8,611 nt of DNA from an uncultured Collinsella sp. (GCA_900550785.1 URTL01000084.1:1-8611), one strand, 5' to 3'. Numbered from the stretch's first letter, positions 1 through 5,812 are shown. The notes: generated by a model not told the origin, from the letters alone. Numbers and translations: made by a program.

Positions 1-2
1 AG

Positions 3-23
3 CCTGCCCTTTTGACCGGCAGG
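3..23. repeat. Inverted repeat CCTGCC...GGCAGG at the window edge
   Basis: Six-base arms CCTGCC (3-8) and GGCAGG (18-23) flank a 9-base spacer. The same arms reappear at 3631-3661, also with a 9-base spacer, so this may be a second copy of one intergenic element or the end of a terminator for a gene left of the window. No U-tract follows, so a terminator role on this strand is weak. The arms are short and a chance match is possible. Confidence 0.35.
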
Positions 24-33
24 AAACGCCGCC

Positions 34-56
34 GAAATCTTTTCAAAAAAGATTTC
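34..56. promoter_or_regulatory. Perfect AT-rich inverted repeat upstream of the leader promoter
   Basis: GAAATCTTTT (34-43) and its exact reverse complement AAAAGATTTC (47-56) are separated by three bases. The dyad ends about 20 bases before the candidate -10 and covers the place where a -35 would sit, a usual location for a repressor or activator site. It has no following T-run, so it is a poor terminator. It does not resemble the E. coli TrpR operator as I know it. The binding protein, if any, is unknown. Confidence 0.45.
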
Positions 57-74
57 CCCGCACACACTTTGCTG

Positions 75-83
75 TGTTATAGT
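75..83 (+). promoter_or_regulatory. Candidate extended -10 promoter of the Trp leader/ECF operon
   Basis: TGTTATAGT gives an extended -10 (TGn) plus TATAGT, five of six matches to TATAAT. No good -35 hexamer lies 16-18 bases upstream; the best is the poor TTCCCC at 54-59. Transcription would start near position 90, leaving about 50 bases before the leader peptide start codon. The extended -10 may compensate for the weak -35, or an activator at the 34-56 dyad may help. Confidence 0.45.
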
Positions 84-141
84 GCAGCGCAACAGCAACT
101 AGGTGCGACCGCGCCATGGCATCACGAAAGGAGCCACCGAC

Positions 142-210
142 ATGAAGAACACGATGAAGTCTCTTAACAACTGGTGGTGGCGTGATGCGAATACGATCGG
201 TCGAAAGTGA
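142..210 (+). CDS. Tryptophan leader peptide (WWW), 22 aa
   Basis: An ATG at 142 opens a 22-codon reading frame that ends at TGA 208-210. A strong ribosome site, AAAGGAG at 127-133, lies 8 bases upstream. The peptide contains three consecutive Trp codons (TGG at 172-180, residues 11-13) in the context NNWWWRDANTIGRK. Trp is the rarest amino acid, so three in a row in a tiny frame just ahead of a terminator is the signature of transcription attenuation. The ribosome acts as the tryptophan sensor: it stalls at 172-180 when charged tRNA-Trp is scarce and runs on to the stop codon when it is plentiful. The peptide itself probably has no function after synthesis. It controls the downstream TrpP-like/ECF genes rather than a biosynthetic trp operon. 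Confidence 0.88.
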   Translation: MKNTMKSLNNWWWRDANTIGRK

Positions 211-266
211 GTCCCTCACGCCTGTTTTTGCGCTCTAGGTGATTGGAAGGCCTCCGGTTTCGACCG
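172..266 (+). promoter_or_regulatory. Antiterminator pairing of the Trp attenuator
   Basis: CGGTCGAAA (198-206), the Ile-Gly-Arg-Lys end of the leader frame, is an exact reverse complement of TTTCGACCG (258-266). That target covers the last base of the terminator's 5' arm, its loop and the first part of its 3' arm, so the two structures exclude each other. A ribosome stalled at the Trp codons (172-180) should leave 198-206 free. One sitting at the stop codon (208-210) should cover it and let the terminator form. A further pairing, GGCGTGA (179-185) with TCACGCC (216-222), overlaps the last Trp codon and may act as the protector hairpin when the leader is not translated. The pairings are read directly; the switching model is inferred from classical attenuators. 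Confidence 0.72.
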
Positions 267-279
267 GGGGCCTTTTTCT
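247..279 (+). terminator. Rho-independent attenuator terminator
   Basis: GGCCTCCGGT (249-258) pairs with ACCGGGGGCC (263-272) across a TTCG tetraloop, with a single G-T wobble. Two further A-T pairs extend the base (247-248 with 273-274). A T-run at 273-277 follows. It lies 37 bases past the leader stop codon and about 75 bases before the S-component gene, so it must be read through for the ECF genes to be expressed. This is the termination half of the attenuator. Confidence 0.9.
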
Positions 280-354
280 ATCTCGAGCCCGATCGCATTC
301 GCATCACGCGCCTCCGCTTTTCTCTTGCACTCCCATTCCAAAAGGATTTTCACC

Positions 355-927
355 ATGTCTCAGAACACCACCGCCACCCAGCCCCGCACCGTCCAGACCG
401 CCGACCGTGGCAAACTCGATGTCCGCGCCCTCGTCCTGCTTGCCATCCTGCTCGCCGCCGGCTTCATCCTCAACTTCACCGTCGGCAAGGCCATCTCGGG
501 CATCTCGGGCGGCATGATCAGCCCCGAGTTCATCATCTCGGCCTTCTGCCTCACCATCCTGGTCGTTCGCCCCAACATCGGCCAGGCGCTCGTCATCGGC
601 CTCATCTCGGCTGCCGTGATCCAGATCACCACCACTTCGCCGTTCGTCGATTTTGCCGCCGAGGGCATCGCCGCCATGCTCATGGCCGGCATCGTCAACG
701 CCGCCGGCAAGAACGGTCAAATCAAGCCCGCCATCGCCATTGTCGCAACCTTCCTGACCACATTTGCCTCCGGCGTCATCTTCATGGTCATCAAGATGGC
801 CATGCTCGGCGTGGTAGGCGAGCTCGCCGCCGCCATGCTGCCCGTCGTTGCCATGACCGCCGTCTTTAACGCCATTCTGGTCGGCGCCCTCTACCTGCCC
901 ATCCAGAAGGCCCTTAGGCTCAACTAA
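355..927 (+). CDS. trpP: TrpP-like ECF transporter S component (predicted tryptophan uptake)
   Basis: This is a 190-residue integral membrane protein, the substrate-binding subunit of an energy-coupling-factor importer. After a polar N-terminus (about 1-22), hydrophobic segments lie near residues 24-44, 57-72, 75-92, 99-118, 124-148 and 155-182, i.e. the usual six-helix S-component size and layout. The TTT-containing turn ITTTSPF (91-97) recalls TrpP-type proteins, but I could not align it. The start at 355 is chosen for its ribosome site AAAGGA (341-346), 8 bases away. A TTG at 325 in the same frame would only add a non-conserved-looking extension. Tryptophan as substrate rests mainly on the three-Trp leader and terminator directly upstream. 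The ATPase and T subunits are encoded next, so this is a complete dedicated module. Another aromatic or indole-type substrate is the main alternative. Confidence 0.78.
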   Translation: MSQNTTATQPRTVQTADRGKLDVRALVLLAILLAAGFILNFTVGKAISGISGGMISPEFIISAFCLTILVVRPNIGQALVIGLISAAVIQITTTSPFVDFAAEGIAAMLMAGIVNAAGKNGQIKPAIAIVATFLTTFASGVIFMVIKMAMLGVVGELAAAMLPVVAMTAVFNAILVGALYLPIQKALRLN

Positions 928-933
928 CCCGCT

Positions 934-1034
934 CGGCTTTACGAGCCACCCCATCTTGGCGTTAATTCGTCGCTCGCGTACCCAAGTACGCTTCGCTCCT
1001 CTTTCGCGCCAACCTGGGGCCCCTCGTAAAGCCG
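934..1034. repeat. Long imperfect hairpin (about 100 bases) after the S gene
   Basis: Nested complementary segments make one long hairpin: CGGCTTTACGAG (934-945) with CTCGTAAAGCCG (1023-1034), 12 of 12; CCCCA (949-953) with TGGGG (1015-1019); TTGGCG (956-961) with CGCCAA (1007-1012); and a central GCGTAC (976-981) with GTACGC (986-991) around a CCAA loop. It begins seven bases after the S-gene stop codon. It has no open reading frame of interest and no U-tract, so it looks like a dispersed palindromic or MITE-like element, or an RNA-processing or stability hairpin, rather than a terminator. Confidence 0.65.
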
Positions 1035-1077
1035 TCTCCGTGCTTCACCACCAAAGACTGTCCCAAACAACGAGCTT

Positions 1078-1121
1078 TTGGGGACGTTCTTAAACGACTG
1101 GTCATTTAAGAACGTCCCCAA
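1078..1121. repeat. 17-bp perfect inverted repeat (REP-like) before the ATPase gene
   Basis: TTGGGGACGTTCTTAAA (1078-1094) is followed after 10 bases by its exact reverse complement (1105-1121). Inside the spacer, GAC (1096-1098) and GTC (1101-1103) can continue the stem after one mismatch, so the whole element folds into a nearly continuous hairpin. It ends 18 bases before the ATPase start codon and just ahead of its ribosome site. No T-run follows. Size and structure suggest a REP-type element, possibly spread by a distant Y1 (RAYT) transposase; none is encoded here. Confidence 0.65.
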
Positions 1122-1139
1122 TGACTATGAAAGGTATCC

Positions 1140-2891
1140 ATGGAAACGATCATCAACGTCGACGATGTCTCGTTCTCCTATGGCACGCAGACCGAGCAGA
1201 CGCTCAGCCACATTTCGCTCAGCGTGAACAAGGGAGATTTCATCGGCATCATCGGGCCCTCGGGCGCCGGCAAGTCCACGCTTGCCGCCTGCCTGTCAGG
1301 TGCCGTGCCCCACCACTACACCGGCACGTTCTTTGGGTCCGTCATGGTTGACGGCCACGACACCTGCGAGGCCTCGCTCACCGACGTGTCGCAAATCGTC
1401 GGCAGTGTGCTGCAGGATATCGACACGCAGATGGTCGCTTCGGTCGTCGAGGACGAGATGCTCTTTGGCCTCGAGAACTTTGGCGTTCCCCACGACCAGA
1501 TCGAGCAGCGCGTGAGCGAAACGCTCGAGACCGTCGGCATCAGCGACCTGCGCGACCGCGAGATCGCCACCCTCTCGGGCGGACAGAAGCAAAAAGTGGC
1601 CATCGCCGCCATCCTCGCCATGCGTCCGCGCGTCTTGGTTCTCGACGAGCCCACCGCGGCACTCGACCCCGCCAGCTCCACGCTGGTTTTCGAGACCCTG
1701 CGTGAGGCCAACCGTGCACTCGGCATCACCATCGTCGTCGTTGAGCAAAAGGTCGCCCTGCTTTCGGAGTACTGCAACCGCGTGCTCGTGCTCAATCATG
1801 GCGAAATCGCGCTGCAGGGCGAGCCACACGAGGTCTTCGCGCATACCGACGAGCTCCGTGCCATCGGCGTCGACTGCCCTCGCGTCACGCGTATCTTCAA
1901 TAGCCTCGAAACCGATGGCCTGGTAAGCGGCACCCCCTGCTTGGATGTCGATGAGGCCGAGCGCCTGATTTCGGGCATCGTCGACCCCGCACACGCGGCC
2001 ATCGAAGCCCAAGCGCCTGCCGGTTCCCCGCATGCACCGTCGTTGCGTCCTCATGCCAAGGACGCCGAACCCGTACTCACCTTCGACCATGTTGAGTTTG
2101 CCTATCCCAATGGCGGAGCCGCCGTACGCGACCTTAGCCTGACGCTCTATCCCGGCGAACTCGTGGGCATCGTCGGCCAAAACGGAGCCGGCAAGACCAC
2201 GCTCACTAAGCTGCTCACAGGCCTGCTCAAGCCGGCATCAGGCAGCGTGCGCGTCACGGGCCTGGACACCGCCACGGTTCCGACGAGCCGCATCGCCCGC
2301 GAGGTGGCGACCCTCTTCCAAAACCCGGATCGCCAGATTTGCAAAGATACCGTGCTCGACGAAGTCGCGTTTGGACTAGAGCTCGCCGGCATGGACCGTG
2401 CCGAGGCCCTGCGTCGTGCCCAACTCGTCATCGACCGCTTTGGCCTACCCGCCGACGAGGCGCCGTTCTCGCTATCGCGCGGCCAGCGTCAGATGGTTGC
2501 GCTGGCCTCCGTCGTGGTGGTGGAGCCCAAGATCGTGGTGCTTGACGAGCCCACAAGTGGCTTGGACTACCGCGAGTGCATGACCGTCATGGAAACGGTA
2601 CGCACCATGGCAGAGCGCGGCTGTGCCGTTGTCATGGTCTGCCACGACATGGAGGTCGTCTCGGACTTTGCCGAGCGCATCGTCGTGATGGCAAACGGTC
2701 GCATCCTCGACCGCGGCCGCACTCACGAGCTGTTCTCGAACATTGAGCTCATGCGGCGCGCCTACGTTGAGCCGCCTCAGGTCATCGAGCTTTCCCGCCG
2801 CTTGGCGTCCTCCGTCTCGCCTGCCTTTGCTCAGGTGAGTGAGGTTTCTGACATCGTTCGCATTACCAAGGAGATGGTCCGCCGTGGTTAA
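1140..2891 (+). CDS. ecfA: Fused energy-coupling factor ATPase (EcfA-EcfA double ABC protein)
   Basis: This 583-residue cytoplasmic protein joins two ABC ATPase domains that most ECF systems encode as separate EcfA1 and EcfA2. Domain 1 has Walker A GPSGAGKST (39-47), Q-loop LQDIDTQ (91-97), signature LSGGQKQ (145-151) and Walker B VLVLDEP (165-171). A linker at about 281-311 follows. Domain 2 has Walker A GQNGAGKTT (346-354), Q-loop FQNPDRQ (393-399), signature LSRGQRQ (445-451), Walker B VVLDEP (466-471) and switch His502 (VCHD). The domain 1 switch position reads VVEQK, so the usual His is missing, and the domain 2 signature has Arg for the second Gly; the two ATP sites are probably unequal. 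ATP hydrolysis here drives uptake through EcfT and the S component. The ATG at 1140 has an AAAGG site 5 bases upstream. It is translated together with ecfT. Confidence 0.93.
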   Translation: METIINVDDVSFSYGTQTEQTLSHISLSVNKGDFIGIIGPSGAGKSTLAACLSGAVPHHYTGTFFGSVMVDGHDTCEASLTDVSQIVGSVLQDIDTQMVASVVEDEMLFGLENFGVPHDQIEQRVSETLETVGISDLRDREIATLSGGQKQKVAIAAILAMRPRVLVLDEPTAALDPASSTLVFETLREANRALGITIVVVEQKVALLSEYCNRVLVLNHGEIALQGEPHEVFAHTDELRAIGVDCPRVTRIFNSLETDGLVSGTPCLDVDEAERLISGIVDPAHAAIEAQAPAGSPHAPSLRPHAKDAEPVLTFDHVEFAYPNGGAAVRDLSLTLYPGELVGIVGQNGAGKTTLTKLLTGLLKPASGSVRVTGLDTATVPTSRIAREVATLFQNPDRQICKDTVLDEVAFGLELAGMDRAEALRRAQLVIDRFGLPADEAPFSLSRGQRQMVALASVVVVEPKIVVLDEPTSGLDYRECMTVMETVRTMAERGCAVVMVCHDMEVVSDFAERIVVMANGRILDRGRTHELFSNIELMRRAYVEPPQVIELSRRLASSVSPAFAQVSEVSDIVRITKEMVRRG

Positions 2892-3630
2892 CGTCATCGA
2901 CTACATGCCGGGCGACACGCTGCTGCATCGTCTAAACCCCGTCGTCAAGCTGGGACTTGCCGCCGCCATCATCATCGGCATTTTCCTATCCGATACCTAC
3001 GTAGCGCTGCTGGGCTTTATGGCGCTCACGCTCGCGCTGGGCACTTACGCCGGCGTCGTCGACCGTCTGCTTTCGCTACTCAAACTATTGGTTCCACTGG
3101 CGCTGATCATGCTGGTGTTGCAGCTCGCCTTTATGCGCGACGGCAACGTAGTGTGGGGCTTTATCACCGACACGGGCCTTATCACCGGGTCGAAGGCGTG
3201 CTTGCGCCTGCTGGGCGTAGCACTGCCGCTTATCCTGATGCTCATGGTAACCAAGCTCAACGACCTTGCCAACGCCTGCGTGGAGGTGCTGCACGTGCCC
3301 TATCGCTACGCCTTCACCTTTACGACGGCCCTGCGCTTTGTGCCGGTGTTCGGCCAGGAAATGAATGCCATCATGGAGGCGCAAACCGCGCGCGGCGTGG
3401 AGTACGACACCAAGAACCCCATCAAGAAGCTCAAGCTCATGCTGCCACTGTGCGTTCCGCTGCTCATCTCGAGCGTGGGCAAGACCGACGCCACGGCCCT
3501 GGCAGCCGAGCAGCGCGGTTTTTGTCTGCGCACGCGCACCAGCTCATACAAGCGCTACCCCATCAAAGGCCTGGACATGGCCGTGCTTGCCATTAGCATA
3601 GCCCTCATTGCCCTCGGCTTCTTGTTCTAA
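2884..3630 (+). CDS. ecfT: Energy-coupling factor transmembrane subunit EcfT
   Basis: This 248-residue membrane scaffold couples the double ATPase to the S component. Hydrophobic stretches lie at about residues 22-54, 66-84, 104-123 and 230-247. The cytoplasmic region between them carries the two short Arg motifs typical of EcfT coupling helices, ARG (169-171, in AQTARG) and QRG (210-212, in AEQRGF). The N-terminal DTLLHRLNPVVKL is also characteristic of the CbiQ/EcfT family. I chose the GTG at 2884 because AAGGAG (2868-2873) lies about 10 bases upstream and the protein then begins at a sensible family position. The upstream in-frame GTG at 2839 would add 15 residues deep inside the ATPase gene. 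The gene overlaps the ATPase stop by 8 bases, pointing to translational coupling and equal subunit supply. Confidence 0.92.
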   Translation: MVNVIDYMPGDTLLHRLNPVVKLGLAAAIIIGIFLSDTYVALLGFMALTLALGTYAGVVDRLLSLLKLLVPLALIMLVLQLAFMRDGNVVWGFITDTGLITGSKACLRLLGVALPLILMLMVTKLNDLANACVEVLHVPYRYAFTFTTALRFVPVFGQEMNAIMEAQTARGVEYDTKNPIKKLKLMLPLCVPLLISSVGKTDATALAAEQRGFCLRTRTSSYKRYPIKGLDMAVLAISIALIALGFLF

Positions 3631-3661
3631 CCTGCCAAAAAACCTGTCCCTTTTTGGCAGG
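3631..3661. terminator. Inverted repeat between convergent genes, possible bidirectional terminator
   Basis: CCTGCCAAAAA (3631-3641) pairs with TTTTTGGCAGG (3651-3661) across the 9-base loop ACCTGTCCC. It starts directly after the ecfT stop codon and ends 7 bases from the stop of the convergent racemase gene. The A/T tracts sit inside the stem in both directions, so it may end transcripts from both sides. However, no free U-run follows on the + strand, and it may instead be a REP-like element sharing arms with 3-23. Confidence 0.6.
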
Positions 3662-3668
3662 TCGAGGG

Positions 3669-4415
3669 CTAGAGGCGGTAGGGCGCACCGCTGCGGATGA
3701 TGGACTCACGCACCAAGACATCCATGGCATCCAGGGTAATCTCGGGCATTTCGCGATACTTCTGAAGCACCGAAAGCTCTGTGCAAGCTAGGATTACGCG
3801 GTCACAACCGCAGCGGGCGAACTCCCACATCACACGATCGAACTTATCCATATCGGGCTCGCGTCCAGCCTTCACATCGTCGTAAATGAGCGACATCACG
3901 TCTGCCTGGCGCCTCTCGCTGGGATAGACAACCTCGACGCCCGCAGTCTCGCACTCGCGACCATAGACACCCGCGCCCACCGTGCCGTCGGTGCCCATGA
4001 TGCCAATCTTGCGCACCGGCTCGGCAGGCATGCTCAGATTGGGGTCGAACTCGCACTCCCCCATCACGGCGCCGGCAAGCGCATAGCGCACCGACTCGCG
4101 CGGCATATGGATAATCGGCACCTTGGTAAACGACTGGATCTGGTCGTAAAAGTAATGGGACGTGTTGCAGGGAATCGCGATATGTGCGCAGCCCAGCGCC
4201 TCGAGCGCCTGGGCACACTCCTTCATGGTCGCCAGAAGCTCGTCGTGATCGCCAGTTTTAATGGCCAGCGTACGGTCAGGCATGGTCGACTTGGAAAGGA
4301 CCACCATGTCGATATGCTCCTGATCGCAGGTAGCTGCCGTATGACGTACCACCTGGTCGTAGTAATACGACGTGGCCTCGGCGCCCATGCCGCCGATAAC
4401 TCCCAGCTTTTCCAT
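3669..4415 (-). CDS. Aspartate/glutamate racemase family protein
   Basis: This 248-residue cytoplasmic enzyme belongs to the cofactor-independent amino-acid racemase family, which uses two cysteines as acid and base on opposite faces of the substrate. Both are present: Cys83 in IPCNTSH and Cys211 in LACTELS. The N-terminal LGVIGGMGAEAT (4-15) is the usual opening of aspartate racemases, and the length is typical. The start at 4415 is preferred because AAGGAGG (4421-4427) lies 5 bases upstream. The in-frame ATG at 4497-4499, touching the ligase stop codon, would add 28 low-complexity residues with no family look. It follows the ATP-grasp ligase gene on the same strand, which points to L-Asp to D-Asp conversion to feed that ligase. 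Glutamate or another acidic amino acid is the alternative substrate. Confidence 0.87.
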   Translation of the reverse strand: MEKLGVIGGMGAEATSYYYDQVVRHTAATCDQEHIDMVVLSKSTMPDRTLAIKTGDHDELLATMKECAQALEALGCAHIAIPCNTSHYFYDQIQSFTKVPIIHMPRESVRYALAGAVMGECEFDPNLSMPAEPVRKIGIMGTDGTVGAGVYGRECETAGVEVVYPSERRQADVMSLIYDDVKAGREPDMDKFDRVMWEFARCGCDRVILACTELSVLQKYREMPEITLDAMDVLVRESIIRSGAPYRL

Positions 4416-4451
4416 CGCCGCCTCCTTGCCGATGCCCGCGCCATTGCGCGT

Positions 4452-4490
4452 ATCATACCCGCGCCCGCCCGATGCATACCGGACGGGCGC
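4452..4490 (-). promoter_or_regulatory. GC-rich hairpin and possible -10 between ligase and racemase genes
   Basis: On the - strand an 11-bp stem (4480-4490 with 4461-4471, one G-T wobble) encloses an 8-base loop containing ATGCAT. It is followed by TATGAT (4457-4452), a fair -10 hexamer located 36 bases before the racemase start codon. No convincing -35 is present, and the hairpin lacks a U-tract. The stretch could give the racemase its own promoter or modulate mRNA between the two genes; both readings are tentative. Confidence 0.3.
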
Positions 4491-4499
4491 CGCGCTCAT

Positions 4500-5756
4500 C
4501 TATTTGTAATACGTCTTGAACAGCTTAAAGTGACGCAGCTTGGTGTGCCACATGCGCAGCCAGCGATTAAAGACAAAGTCGCCCTTCATAAATGAAGGAT
4601 CGGCGCCTTTGCCCTCCTTGGCCAGACGATGCACCTTCGCGCGCAGATCGGGGTCCTTGACGTACTTGTCGACCACGCTCATGGGAACAACCATCCACAG
4701 GGCCTCGTCCCGTGCCGTCACAAACTCCGGCTCAAACGGACGGTTATAGACGTGCTCGTCCACCACGTACTTTGCCACGTTAAACCCGCTGTTGGTGACA
4801 TAGTAGTTGCTACGACCCTGTCGCGTGTTGAAGTCAAAGAACTTAAACGAGCCGTCGCGCTCATCGTACTTGACGTCAAAATTGGAATAACCCACAAAGT
4901 GAAGGTCCTCGAGCAGTTTGCGCACGCCGCCCATGAGCTCGTCATTGGGCTCGGTAATAATGCAGGCGTGGTTGCCGACACCGTGAGGCTGATGCTCCTC
5001 GAGCAGCACGTGGCCCAAGCACATCATACGTACCTTGCCGTTGCGATCGGAATAGCTGGTAAGGACGCGCATGTACTCATCGTTACCGGGCACGCGATCC
5101 TGCAAAATCAGGTCATCGGTGTAACCGCTCGCGTAAGAATCGCGAATGACCTGCTCAAGCTCGGCGCGATCGGCGATCTCGTAGGCCTTCTTCTGGCCCT
5201 CGAACTCGTGCTCCCACCACATGATGCCATCGGAGGGCTTAAGGATCATCGGGTACGGAAAATCAATCTGGTCGAGCACCTCGGCAGGAGCCTCGCCCTG
5301 GGCGTTGAGCATTTGCGCGGTAAAGGTAAACGTGTGCGGATAGGGCACGCCATGCTTCTCGCACAGCTCGTAGAAGATCTCCTTCTTCTGGCACTGCTCG
5401 AGCATGCTGTAGGGGGCGTAGGGGGCGACGACGTTGTCTGCCAGATTATCCGCATCCTTGGCCTGGGCAACCAGGGCAACATAGTTGTCACCGCAGCCCA
5501 TCAGGACAATTGTCTTGTCAGCGTGCGCGCGAGCCACGTCGTTCACGGTCTTGAGCATTACAGACATGGTATCGATATCCACGTTGGGCGTGTAATCGAT
5601 AATCTGACTGCGGTACGCCGGACCGGTCTGGTACTTGCCAAAGACCAGGCTCTTAACTTGGTATTCCTCGTAAAAGGCGCGCGCCACCGAATAGGCGTTG
5701 ATGTCGCCGCCGAGCAGCACGGGAATAAAATCACGCTCTTTAAACTGCAATGCCAT
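4500..5756 (-). CDS. ATP-grasp carboxylate-amine ligase, probable D-aspartate ligase
   Basis: This 418-residue cytoplasmic ATP-grasp enzyme would form an amide bond through an acyl-phosphate intermediate. Residues 10-40 form a nucleotide-fold-like start (LLGGDINAYSVARAF). The ATP-grasp core shows ILKPSDG (171-177, Lys173 for ATP), the loop LQDRVPGNDEYM (218-229), the second-lobe strand SNFDVKYD (291-298) and the metal-binding stretch FFDFNTRQGRSN (306-317, with Asp308, Asn310 and Arg312). The size matches the D-aspartate ligase of Enterococcus faecium as I remember it. The adjoining aspartate racemase gene supports that role: D-Asp added to the side chain of the third stem residue of a peptidoglycan precursor as a cross-bridge. 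The ATG at 5756 has an AGGAAG site 5 bases upstream. A different carboxylate-amine ligase specificity cannot be excluded. Confidence 0.78.
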   Translation of the reverse strand: MALQFKERDFIPVLLGGDINAYSVARAFYEEYQVKSLVFGKYQTGPAYRSQIIDYTPNVDIDTMSVMLKTVNDVARAHADKTIVLMGCGDNYVALVAQAKDADNLADNVVAPYAPYSMLEQCQKKEIFYELCEKHGVPYPHTFTFTAQMLNAQGEAPAEVLDQIDFPYPMILKPSDGIMWWEHEFEGQKKAYEIADRAELEQVIRDSYASGYTDDLILQDRVPGNDEYMRVLTSYSDRNGKVRMMCLGHVLLEEHQPHGVGNHACIITEPNDELMGGVRKLLEDLHFVGYSNFDVKYDERDGSFKFFDFNTRQGRSNYYVTNSGFNVAKYVVDEHVYNRPFEPEFVTARDEALWMVVPMSVVDKYVKDPDLRAKVHRLAKEGKGADPSFMKGDFVFNRWLRMWHTKLRHFKLFKTYYK

Positions 5757-5812
5757 GGAAACTTCCTATCTAGAACAGCCCAAACAACGGGCGGTCTTTG
5801 CGCAACTGATTT

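Noticed and set aside
102..113. GGTGCGACCGCG resembles the T-box consensus GGTGGNACCGCG (11 of 12).
   Set aside because: The mismatch breaks the UGGN core that must pair with the tRNA acceptor end. The segment is only about 12-20 bases after the candidate transcription start, so there is no room for a specifier stem, and no terminator follows directly. It would become interesting if transcription were shown to start well left of the window.
325..354. Upstream TTG start for the S component (10 extra residues).
   Set aside because: No ribosome site precedes it, while AAAGGA lies 8 bases before the ATG at 355.
304..954. - strand frame (216 codons) opposite the S-component gene, Gly/Asp/His rich.
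   Set aside because: Composition is typical of the antisense of a hydrophobic membrane gene in GC-rich DNA; the + strand has the ribosome site and a membrane protein pattern.
1296..2180. - strand frame (294 codons) inside the ATPase gene.
   Set aside because: The + strand frame contains both complete ABC motif sets; this is a codon-bias shadow.
2839..2883. Upstream GTG start for EcfT (15 extra residues).
   Set aside because: It would overlap the ATPase gene by over 50 bases without a ribosome site; the GTG at 2884 has AAGGAG at suitable spacing and matches where EcfT proteins begin.
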